From Myxococcales bacterium (GTDB lineage Bacteria > Myxococcota > Bradymonadia > REDH01), in NCBI GenBank assembly GCA_018970625.1, contig JAGWVZ010000054.1, positions 1 to 12,554 of the forward strand: 12,554 nt of DNA. Reading direction: 5' to 3'. Each line of letters opens with the position of its first letter. Position 1 is the stretch's first letter. The translations under genes and the position numbers were made by a program. This document shows, in pieces, positions 1-6,163 of the stretch. Below the pieces are notes generated by a model. That model saw only the letters and a program-made list of their open reading frames with translations. It made no database searches and had not been told where the DNA came from.

Positions 1-223
1 TCACAGACGTCGTCACCGAGATACCGCGCTCCTGTTCGAGCTTCATCCAGTCGGATGTCGCGTGCCGTTCAGCCTTGCGCGCCTTCACGGTGCCAGCGGT
101 CGCGATCGCTCCGCCCAGAACCAGTAACTTCTCGGTCATCGTGGTTTTGCCGGCGTCCGGGTGCGAGATAATGGCGAAGGTGCGTCGGCGAGCGACTTCG
201 TTGACCAGGGTTGCGTCGGTCAT
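1..223 (-). CDS. prfC: Peptide chain release factor 3, N-terminal part (partial, runs off left edge)
   Basis: Only the first 74 codons are in the window. RF3 is a cytoplasmic translational GTPase that removes RF1 or RF2 from the ribosome after peptide release. The start of the G domain is clear. The P-loop reads SHPDAGKTT (about residues 20-28). It is followed by the RF3-type stretch [14 protein letters not shown], then [21 protein letters not shown], which is the switch I region characteristic of RF3 rather than EF-G or TypA. The ATG at 223-221 gives the expected short lead ([18 protein letters not shown]) before the first G-domain strand. The Shine-Dalgarno match is weak (AGG about 6 bases upstream). 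The gene is divergent from fbaB across a 440-base gap. The identification is firm. The C-terminal two thirds cannot be judged here. Confidence 0.96.
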   Translation of the reverse strand, partial: MTDATLVNEVARRRTFAIISHPDAGKTTMTEKLLVLGGAIATAGTVKARKAERHATSDWMKLEQERGISVTTSV

Positions 224-542
224 GATGCCTGTCAGTCCAGAGGGTGTGCGTGTTTCACGTGGGAGGCTCCGTCTAGCCGACCAGTCGGGTGACGCAAGCC
301 AAGAGATTGCCGCAAAGACGGAGGACATTGGCAGACGTCGTCTGAAGATGGCGCTCGCTGATTGCAGGATGCCGGGTGTTCCGCCGCCCTGAAAGACCAT
401 CGCGGGATGAATTGCGTGCGGTGGTGCGACCGCCCTTCACCGCGGGTTGGGGTGTTCCCCTACCCCCCGGCGGAGCAGGCCCGGGGTGGCCGCGGGTCGG
501 TTCACTGCATCTGGCGTTGGCGCTTTATCGTCGCCGGGGCCG

Positions 543-571
543 TTGACCCTTCGTGACGGGCGGGTTATTGC
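543..571 (+). promoter_or_regulatory. Candidate sigma70-type promoter for fbaB
   Basis: TTGACC (543-548, 5 of 6 to consensus) and TATTGC (566-571, 3 of 6) are separated by 17 bases. Transcription would begin near 578 and give a leader of about 85 nt. If so, the in-frame GTG at 553 lies upstream of the transcript, which fits the ATG at 664 as the start. The -10 match is weak. Confidence 0.4.
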
Positions 572-621
572 GCGCGCCATCCCGAGGCTTCACAGGGTTC
601 GGGCAGCCATTCACGATACCA

Positions 622-644
622 CCACGGCGCACCCCGGGCCGTGG
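622..644 (+). repeat. Leader hairpin upstream of fbaB
   Basis: CCACGGC (622-628) and GCCGTGG (638-644) form a perfect 7-bp stem with a 9-base loop. It ends 19 bases before the fbaB ATG, so it would lie in the mRNA leader. There is no U-tract, so it is not a classical terminator. A role in translation or mRNA stability is speculative. Confidence 0.4.
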
Positions 645-663
645 CCAGACCGATGAGCCCTCT

Positions 664-1722
664 ATGTCGACGATCGATACCATTGTTTCGCAGCTTGGCG
701 CAGACGCTGATTCCCTCCTGGGACACACGTGCAAGACGGTGTCGAAGGACATGCTGACCCTGCCCGGACCGGATTTCGTCGACCGCGTCTTCATGCACTC
801 CGATCGCAACGTGCGGGTGCTGAACAACCTTCAACGCCTGCTCAGTCATGGCCGCCTTGGCGGCACCGGCTACCTCTCCATTCTTCCCGTTGACCAGGGC
901 ATTGAGCACTCTGCTGCGGCGTCGTTTGCGAAGAACCCGATCTACTTCGACGGCGAGAACATCATCCGACTGGCGATCGAGGGCGGCTGCAACGCCGTCG
1001 CCACCACCTACGGCGTGCTGGGCTCGGTGGCTCGTAAGTACGCGCACAAGATTCCGTTCATTCTGAAGATCAATCACAACGAACTGCTCACCTACCCAAA
1101 CAAGCACGACCAGGTCATGTTTGCGAGCGTTGATCAGGCCTTCGATCAGGGCTGCGCAGCGGTCGGCGCGACCATCTATTTCGGCGCCGAAGAGTCCACT
1201 CGTCAGCTCATGGAAGTCTCTGAAGCCTTCGCACGCGCGCATGAGCTGGGTATGGCGACCATTCTGTGGTGCTACCTTCGCAATCCCGGCTTCGTGAAGG
1301 ACGGCGTGGATTATCACACCTCGGCGGACCTCACGTCGCAGGCGATTCACCTGGGCGTGACCATCGGCGCGGACATCATCAAGCAGAAGCTGCCGACCAA
1401 CAATGGCGGCTATACGGCGCTCAAGTACGGCAAGACCGACAAGCGCGTGTATTCGGAGCTGAGCAGCGATCACCCGATCGATCTTGTTCGCTATCAGGTG
1501 CTGAACTCCTACGCCGGCCGCATGGGTCTGATTAACTCGGGCGGCGCCTCGGGCGACAACGACCTTCAGGAAGCGGTGTCCACCGCGGTCATCAACAAGC
1601 GCGGCGCCGGAATGGGGCTGATTCTGGGCCGCAAAGCCTTCCAGAAGCCGTTTGCCGAGGGTGTGGCGCTGCTGAACGCGGTGCAGGACGTGTACCTGTG
1701 CCCGCAGGTGACGATCGCCTGA
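664..1722 (+). CDS. fbaB: Class I fructose-bisphosphate aldolase, FbaB/DhnA type
   Basis: The 352-residue cytoplasmic enzyme matches the E. coli FbaB family from end to end (about 350 residues). The family interconverts fructose 1,6-bisphosphate with glyceraldehyde 3-phosphate and dihydroxyacetone phosphate through a Schiff-base lysine, without metal. Landmarks are [17 protein letters not shown] (about 67-83, with Asp77), [11 protein letters not shown] (168-178, with Tyr172), GADIIKQK (235-242) and [13 protein letters not shown] near 289-301. Lys240 is the probable Schiff-base lysine by analogy with archaeal homologues. The C-terminus [12 protein letters not shown] is also family-typical. The ATG at 664 reproduces the family N-terminus (..[17 protein letters not shown]..). 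An upstream in-frame GTG at 553 would add 37 unrelated residues. No strong ribosome-binding site is visible. The gene is monocistronic and convergent with the next gene. This family often serves gluconeogenesis, but its role here is not shown by the sequence. Confidence 0.96.
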   Translation: MSTIDTIVSQLGADADSLLGHTCKTVSKDMLTLPGPDFVDRVFMHSDRNVRVLNNLQRLLSHGRLGGTGYLSILPVDQGIEHSAAASFAKNPIYFDGENIIRLAIEGGCNAVATTYGVLGSVARKYAHKIPFILKINHNELLTYPNKHDQVMFASVDQAFDQGCAAVGATIYFGAEESTRQLMEVSEAFARAHELGMATILWCYLRNPGFVKDGVDYHTSADLTSQAIHLGVTIGADIIKQKLPTNNGGYTALKYGKTDKRVYSELSSDHPIDLVRYQVLNSYAGRMGLINSGGASGDNDLQEAVSTAVINKRGAGMGLILGRKAFQKPFAEGVALLNAVQDVYLCPQVTIA

Positions 1723-1731
1723 TTCTCCGCC

Positions 1732-1748
1732 GCACGTGCACCACGTGC
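1732..1748. repeat. Perfect inverted repeat just after fbaB
   Basis: GCACGTG (1732-1738) and CACGTGC (1742-1748) form a perfect 7-bp stem with a 3-base loop, nine bases after the fbaB stop. It carries two CACGTG hexamers nine bases apart. No T-run follows on either strand. It may be a weak or factor-dependent 3' end structure, or a protein-binding site. Confidence 0.5.
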
Positions 1749-1775
1749 CAAAGGATTTTCAGGGCGGCAGTGCAT

Positions 1776-1791
1776 GGAGCGCATGCGCTCC
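1776..1791. repeat. 16-bp perfect palindrome between convergent genes
   Basis: GGAGCGCATGCGCTCC reads identically on both strands. It lies ten bases before the end (1802) of the minus-strand secreted-protein gene and 53 bases after the fbaB stop. As RNA it folds as a 6-bp stem with a CATG loop on either transcript. No T-run is adjacent, so it is at best a partial bidirectional transcription end. Confidence 0.5.
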
Positions 1792-1801
1792 GGGACGGCA
1801 C

Positions 1802-2275
1802 TCAGGGGGCCTGCAGAAGGGGGTCGAGCTCCAGGCGCTCCCCGTTCAGCAGCGGCAGCGGGGCCCACGACCAGCGGAATTCGTCGGTCTGTATGATCCA
1901 GAGCTGATGACTCAGACGGACGACACACTGGCCTTCCGTCTCACTCAGCTCCAGCTGCAGCAGCGTATTGGGGGCCTGCAGCACACCGAAGGTGTACCGG
2001 CGATTTTCAGGGCCAGGCTCGGTTCCATAGCCCGCGAGCGTGTAGCCAGGGGCGAGCTCCTGCGCCTGCGCGTAGCGGTCGGTGAACCAGGTGGCACATT
2101 CGGTGAGCGACATGCCCAGCGTCGCCACCTGATCGCCAGTGGCGTCATCGGCCTGCGCGCTCACGACGGGCTGCGGCAATGAAAAGGGAAAACCGGGGCT
2201 CTGGGCGGCGGCCGGAGCCGATACCAGAGTCGGGACGCCAGCCAGAGTCGCCAGCAATAGAGGAATTCGGGCCAT
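1802..2275 (-). CDS. Small secreted protein of unknown function
   Basis: 157 residues; I do not recognise the family. The N-terminus MARIPLLLATLAGVPTLVSAPAAAQ is a typical Sec signal peptide, with a probable cut after Ala24 (AAA|QS or near). The mature part is about 130 residues, probably periplasmic or exported. It contains two cysteines (Cys60 and Cys117) that could form a disulfide. It is rich in aromatic residues toward the C-terminus (LWIIQTDEFRWSWAPLPLL) and has beta-like alternation (YTFGVLQ, LLQLELSET, CVVRLSHQ). The frame is open further upstream, but the signal peptide fixes the ATG at 2275-2273. The Shine-Dalgarno sequence is poor. It is convergent with fbaB and divergent from the tRNA gene, with 213 bases before the tRNA, and has no operon partner. 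That it is a real gene rests on the signal peptide and the length of the open frame. Confidence 0.72.
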   Translation of the reverse strand: MARIPLLLATLAGVPTLVSAPAAAQSPGFPFSLPQPVVSAQADDATGDQVATLGMSLTECATWFTDRYAQAQELAPGYTLAGYGTEPGPENRRYTFGVLQAPNTLLQLELSETEGQCVVRLSHQLWIIQTDEFRWSWAPLPLLNGERLELDPLLQAP

Positions 2276-2439
2276 GCAGATACCGTCGTGCAGGAGCGAT
2301 GCGTGCGTGATGTCCGATGTGACGCAACGATGCAATGCCCTCGTAGGGGTCCTCTGGTGTCGTCGGGCGCTCGCCACGCGTTGTCGTCGTACAGCACGCT
2401 CGCGCAGTTGAAAAAACGTGCGGTAAGTTAACAAAGCTG

Positions 2440-2469
2440 TTGACGTTGGGGCGCTCGTGCGGTTATACC
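2440..2469 (+). promoter_or_regulatory. Promoter of tRNA-Leu gene
   Basis: TTGACG (2440-2445, 5 of 6 to consensus) and TATACC (2464-2469, 4 of 6) are separated by 18 bases; the alternative -10 TTATAC gives 17. The 30 bases upstream are unusually A/T-rich for this genome (GAAAAAACG, GTTAACAAAG), like an UP element. The bases after the -10 are G+C-rich (GCGC), as in stable-RNA promoters under growth-rate or ppGpp control. That regulation is inferred. Confidence 0.7.
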
Positions 2470-2488
2470 GCGCTTCCAATTCGACGCC

Positions 2489-2572
2489 GCGCAGGTGGTG
2501 GAATTGGTAGACTCGCTGGTTTCAGGTACCAGTGCCTTAAGTGGCGTGCGGGTTCGAGTCCCGCCCTGCGCA
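2489..2572 (+). tRNA. tRNA-Leu (anticodon CAG)
   Basis: The 84-nt class II tRNA folds cleanly. The acceptor stem is GCGCAGG (2489-2495) with CCTGCGC (2565-2571), and the discriminator is A2572. The anticodon stem is CTGGT (2516-2520) with ACCAG (2528-2532), and the loop TTCAGGT places anticodon CAG at 2523-2525, decoding CUG. A long variable arm and the T-arm GCGGG-TTCGAGT-CCCGC follow. The long variable arm and A73 are leucine identity features. The 3' CCA is not encoded (TGA follows), so it must be added by nucleotidyltransferase. The gene stands alone between its own promoter and terminator. Confidence 0.97.
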
Positions 2573-2578
2573 TGAAAT

Positions 2579-2621
2579 AGAAGAAGGGATCTGCGAGAGC
2601 AGGTCCCTTCTTCTCGTTTTT
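2579..2621 (+). terminator. Strong intrinsic terminator after tRNA-Leu
   Basis: AGAAGAAGGGA (2579-2589) pairs with TCCCTTCTTCT (2604-2614). A T-G wobble (2590/2603) and CTGC/GCAG (2591-2594/2599-2602) extend it, giving an uninterrupted stem of about 16 bp closed by a GAGA (GNRA) tetraloop. CGTTTTT follows (2615-2621). It starts only seven bases after the tRNA 3' end and separates the tRNA from rnr. Confidence 0.93.
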
Positions 2622-2740
2622 GCCTCTGGCTCCGCGATGAACGGTGTGTATGGTGTCGGCGCCAGCGCATCGTCGAGGGAATGTGTCCCTGCGACGACCC
2701 AGCCTGGCGCTAACATGACCCGATAAGGAATCTGGACTCC

Positions 2741-5266
2741 ATGACTGATACTGCGGCGTTTGCCGCGATGGTGCGCGAGCTGATGCAGCGCGCCCGTGAA
2801 CTACGGCCGGACGGTGGGCTGACGGCCGCTGAAATTACACAGGAAACAGGGACTTCGCTGGCCGTTGAGGAGGTCTCACGGCAGCTGAAACGTCTGGCCC
2901 GCGAGGGTGAGATTACGCGCGGGGAAGGTGGCCGCTGGTATGCGCCCCTGACCGCCGATGAAGTCGAGGGGCGTCTCTCGGTGCGTGCGGGATCCTTTCT
3001 GGTCGAGGTGAACGGCACGCAGGTCGAGATCCTGCCCGACCATCTGGGCGAGGCCATCGCCGGCGACCGGGTGTCGGTGCAGATCACATTCGACAATGGT
3101 CGCGGCCTGCGCGCCGGCATCGTTCGGCGTGTGACAGACCCGATTCCGCGTCGTTTTGACGCGCGCATCATGCCGTATCAGGGGCAGCTTATCGCCACGG
3201 CGGCGGGTGTTCAGGAGCCGATGGTGCTGAAGGGGGAAGGGCACGGCCGCTTCAGGCCCGGCGAGATTCTGGAGGTCGAGGTCAAGGGTCGCACGCGCAT
3301 TCCGCGTGCCGCCGGGCTGCTACCTCCATTCGCGCTGACCGTCGCGCCCGTCGTTGATCAGCCACGCTTCTCGATTGATCCGCGCGCGGTCTTTCCCAAA
3401 CTCGATCCGCATGAACGCAACGCGACGGTTCTGCTCGATCAGCTGGCCCGGGCCATGGGGCTCGACCAGCCGTTCAGTGCAGAGGCGCTCGAGACGGCCA
3501 GCCGCAGTGAACCTCCGGTAGAGCCCGGCGCGGGCGACTGGGACCTGCGCGAGGTGCCGCTGGTGACCATCGACGGCGAGACCGCCAAAGACTTCGATGA
3601 CGCTGTGTTCGCGCAGGAGCTCGGCGATGAGATTCGTCTGCTCGTCGCGGTCGCCGATGTGTCGTCGTACGTCCCCGAGGGTGACCCGCTCGATCGCGAT
3701 GCTCGCCTGCGGGGTACGTCGGTGTACCTGCCGGGCCGCGTGTATCCCATGCTGCCGTCTCGCCTGTCGGACGACCTGTGCTCGCTGCGACCGCACGTTC
3801 CACGCCGCTGCGCCTGGGTGTCGATGCTGATTCAACAGGACGGTACGGTGGTGGACGTGGCCGCGGGGTTTGGCGTCATGAAGTCTGCCGCGCGCCTGAC
3901 CTACGCGCAGGTGCAACAGTTTCTGGACGGCAACGACCTGGACGTGTCGATGGACGTTCAGGAGTCGCTGATGGCGCTCGATGAAGCACGCGAGCGACTG
4001 TTTCGGCATCGACTGTCGCGCGGCATGCTCGATCTGGACCGCCCTGAACCCACGGTCGCGCTCAGCGCCGACGGCTCGCGAGTCGAAAACATTCTGCCGC
4101 ATCCCCGCTATCGTGCGCACCGCCTGATCGAAGAGTGTATGGTCGCCGCCAACGAGGCCATTGCGCGCTTTCTATCGGAGCGACAGTGGCCCGCGCCCAC
4201 GCGCGTTCACGGCGACCCGGACCCGGCGAAGATCGCGCACGTCCGCGACGTGGCGTCGGGGCTTGGAATCCGCATTCCCCTGAGCCGTCGGCCCGACATC
4301 GACGAGCTCAGCCGCGTGCTGGCCGCGCTGGAGGGAACCCCCATGGCGCAGGTCATGAGCTACCTGATCCTGCGCAGTGTGCCGCGCGCCGAGTACGCCA
4401 TCGACGGCAAGGGTCACTTCGGTCTTGGCGCCGAGCACTACCTGCACTTCACCTCGCCGATTCGCCGGTATCCCGACCTGATGGCGCACCGACTGTTGCG
4501 CCGTGCGCTCACCGAGCCTCTGCCGGCGGGCGCGGCCATGCGAAAGCTGCGCGATAACCTGCAGGCCGGGGTGGACGCTTCGAACAAAGGGGAGGAGCGC
4601 GCCAAAAAAGCCGAACGATTTGCCGAGCGCATGCTGCGTGCGCGGGTCATGCTCGATCACGTGGGTGACGAGTTTGACGCCACCGTCAGCGACATGGCCG
4701 CGTGGGGCCTCTTCATTACGATCGCCAACCCCTACGTCGAGGGAACGGTTCCTATCCGGCGTCTGGGCCGCGAGTACATGGAGTTCGACGATGTGCGCAT
4801 GCACATGCAGGGCACACGCAGCGGCGAAACCTACAAGCTGGGTGACCGCCTGCGCGTAAAGTGTGTGTCGGTGGACCTGTCCGAGAGTCGCGTGCTGTTT
4901 GACGTGGTGGCACGCCTGGCCGCCGATCCGGCGAGACCTGCGGGCCAGCCGGTTCCTCCGAAGCGCCGCCACCCCGAACCAGAACCGGCCCGGAACGCTT
5001 CGCAGGGCGAAAGAACGATGCGGCATCGGCGGGAAGGCGAGCCGAGCGAACCGCGTGAGCGTCGTCCGGCGCCCGTCATCGCGCGAAACCTGCCGCCTGC
5101 GACCCCCACACCTCCGCCGCCGCAGGAGTACTACGATCCCGAGCTGGACATGTGGAGCTCGTCGCCGCCGCGCAAGCGGGAGCGCCTGCCAAACGGGAAG
5201 CCCGCAAAGTCGGCGCCAAAGAAGGTGCGGAACGACAAACGGCGAAGCAAACGCAGGGGCGCCTGA
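2741..5266 (+). CDS. rnr: Ribonuclease R (3'-5' exoribonuclease)
   Basis: 841 residues; E. coli RNase R has about 810. It is a processive hydrolytic exonuclease that degrades structured RNA, with roles in rRNA quality control, mRNA decay and tmRNA-linked turnover. Domains in order are an N-terminal winged helix (about 5-70), two cold-shock folds (about 75-205), the RNB catalytic domain (about 265-590) and S1 (about 638-725). The catalytic acidic cluster is intact in TIDGETAKDFDDAVF: Asp278, Asp284, Asp286 and Asp287. The conserved HFTSPIRRYPDLMAHR stands at about 569-584. The winged helix and tail favour RNase R over RNase II. From about 726 to the end is a low-complexity basic, Pro-rich tail ending KRRSKRRGA, probably disordered and RNA-binding. 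The ATG at 2741 has AAGGAA ten bases upstream. The gene is isolated between the tRNA terminator and a convergent gene. Confidence 0.97.
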   Translation: MTDTAAFAAMVRELMQRARELRPDGGLTAAEITQETGTSLAVEEVSRQLKRLAREGEITRGEGGRWYAPLTADEVEGRLSVRAGSFLVEVNGTQVEILPDHLGEAIAGDRVSVQITFDNGRGLRAGIVRRVTDPIPRRFDARIMPYQGQLIATAAGVQEPMVLKGEGHGRFRPGEILEVEVKGRTRIPRAAGLLPPFALTVAPVVDQPRFSIDPRAVFPKLDPHERNATVLLDQLARAMGLDQPFSAEALETASRSEPPVEPGAGDWDLREVPLVTIDGETAKDFDDAVFAQELGDEIRLLVAVADVSSYVPEGDPLDRDARLRGTSVYLPGRVYPMLPSRLSDDLCSLRPHVPRRCAWVSMLIQQDGTVVDVAAGFGVMKSAARLTYAQVQQFLDGNDLDVSMDVQESLMALDEARERLFRHRLSRGMLDLDRPEPTVALSADGSRVENILPHPRYRAHRLIEECMVAANEAIARFLSERQWPAPTRVHGDPDPAKIAHVRDVASGLGIRIPLSRRPDIDELSRVLAALEGTPMAQVMSYLILRSVPRAEYAIDGKGHFGLGAEHYLHFTSPIRRYPDLMAHRLLRRALTEPLPAGAAMRKLRDNLQAGVDASNKGEERAKKAERFAERMLRARVMLDHVGDEFDATVSDMAAWGLFITIANPYVEGTVPIRRLGREYMEFDDVRMHMQGTRSGETYKLGDRLRVKCVSVDLSESRVLFDVVARLAADPARPAGQPVPPKRRHPEPEPARNASQGERTMRHRREGEPSEPRERRPAPVIARNLPPATPTPPPPQEYYDPELDMWSSSPPRKRERLPNGKPAKSAPKKVRNDKRRSKRRGA

Positions 5267-5371
5267 TGAACGTGTCACAGCGCAAGTGGGCGCCGCCCGC
5301 CGGGTAACCGGGGGAATGCTGGCCCGGAGTGGTGCGGTCTGCGTACGCAACGCCCTGCGAAGCGACCTGGG

Positions 5372-6163
5372 TCAGGCCGCCAGCCGCTGCGAAATGGCCA
5401 TCAGGTCCATGGTAATGGCGACGGCCCAGTGCAGCGCGACGCCTGGCAGCACACTGCGCGAGCGAATGGCCAGAATCCCCAGCAGCGTGCCTGCCAGCAA
5501 GGCGCCCAGCGTCTCGGCGATAGGCTTATTGAAGTGGATCATGACGTAAGGGATGGCCGAGATAAGCAATGAGTACCATCCGAAACGCTTAAAGAGGGCG
5601 AAGAGCAGGAAGCCGCGGAAGAAGAACTCGACGCCCAGAAACTGCAGGCCGTACGAGAGCTCGAAGAGCAGGAAGTGGTCGAGGCCTTCGTGTGCGCGGT
5701 CGTAAAACGGGTAGGTGTTCTGGAAGGAGGGCATGGTCGAGGCCAGCACCAGAAACGGCAGCATGAACAGGTACAGGCCGGCGTAGGTGGGCAGGTGCGG
5801 CAGTGTGCCTTGCAGGCGAAGGCCGTAGTCAGACGGTGGCTTGCGGAACAGCCACCAGAGCAGGGCGCAGGGAATGACGACGCGCATGAACAGCGAGTTA
5901 AATCCCCACCAGACGAACGGCAGCAGGTCGGCGTAAACGTGCCAGGCCTCGGGCATATACGAGAGCACGAGGGGTTGCAGGCCCGAGGTGAGAAAGAAGC
6001 CTGAGCGGCCGTAGTAGAAGAACAGGGTGAGCAGGACGGCGGCGACGGCCAGGATCGTGGGGGTCTCGCGGTCGAGTTCAGGACCCTGGTGGGTTTGCAT
6101 GAACCAGTTGCGGAAGTCTGTCCACGACCGGATGGGCGTTTCGTTGCCGTGTTCGGTGGTCAC
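5372..6163 (-). CDS. CPBP-family (Abi/CaaX-protease-like) integral membrane protein
   Basis: 263 residues with a short cytoplasmic N-terminus and about seven hydrophobic segments (near 35-50, 86-106, 122-142, 165-190, 196-212, 216-232 and 238-256). CPBP proteins are membrane proteins related to Rce1 prenyl-protein endopeptidases. The three signature regions are recognisable: VEFFFRG (178-184, replacing EExxxR), YVMIH (206-210, replacing FxxxH) and ALHWAVAITMD (243-253, with His245 and Asp253). The second Glu (Glu179), Arg183 and both histidines are kept. The first Glu is Val178, so protease activity is uncertain. The GTG start (6163-6161) overlaps the TGA of the upstream lipoprotein gene as GTGA, implying translational coupling. 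The frame, length and membrane pattern support this start. The substrate is unknown. Confidence 0.82.
   Translation of the reverse strand: MTTEHGNETPIRSWTDFRNWFMQTHQGPELDRETPTILAVAAVLLTLFFYYGRSGFFLTSGLQPLVLSYMPEAWHVYADLLPFVWWGFNSLFMRVVIPCALLWWLFRKPPSDYGLRLQGTLPHLPTYAGLYLFMLPFLVLASTMPSFQNTYPFYDRAHEGLDHFLLFELSYGLQFLGVEFFFRGFLLFALFKRFGWYSLLISAIPYVMIHFNKPIAETLGALLAGTLLGILAIRSRSVLPGVALHWAVAITMDLMAISQRLAA

Larger units (their letters stand above)
224..663. other. 440-base intergenic region between divergent prfC and fbaB
   Basis: No convincing gene is seen here on either strand; the short open frames show no family resemblance. It holds a CACGTG palindrome at 256-261, a CAGACG-T-CGTCTG inverted repeat at 332-344, and a very G+C-rich patch around 440-500 with two CCGCGGGT copies 50 bases apart (440-447 and 490-497). 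It also has a candidate promoter at 543-571 and a 7-bp hairpin at 622-644, both oriented toward fbaB. The region is long for a simple divergent promoter, so an unrecognised small RNA or regulatory leader cannot be excluded. Confidence 0.6.

Noticed and set aside
463..486. CCCCGG/CCGGGG hairpin as a terminator in the prfC-fbaB gap
   Set aside because: It has only 6 bp and no T-run on either strand, in DNA so G+C-rich that such pairs are expected by chance.
553..663. N-terminal extension of fbaB from GTG 553
   Set aside because: The added 37 residues are unlike the family, and the family N-terminus begins at ATG 664. The best promoter would start transcription downstream of 553.
565..1473. Long open frame on the minus strand across fbaB (302 codons)
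   Set aside because: It is antisense to a strongly conserved enzyme and has no recognisable domain or start signal. It arises from G+C-rich codon bias.
2541..2726. Small plus-strand open frame starting in the tRNA
   Set aside because: It overlaps the tRNA 3' half and the terminator hairpin.
4172..5350. 392-codon minus-strand open frame inside rnr, and another at 3320-4120
   Set aside because: Both lie opposite conserved RNase R domains. The translations are Arg/His/Ala-rich without family features.
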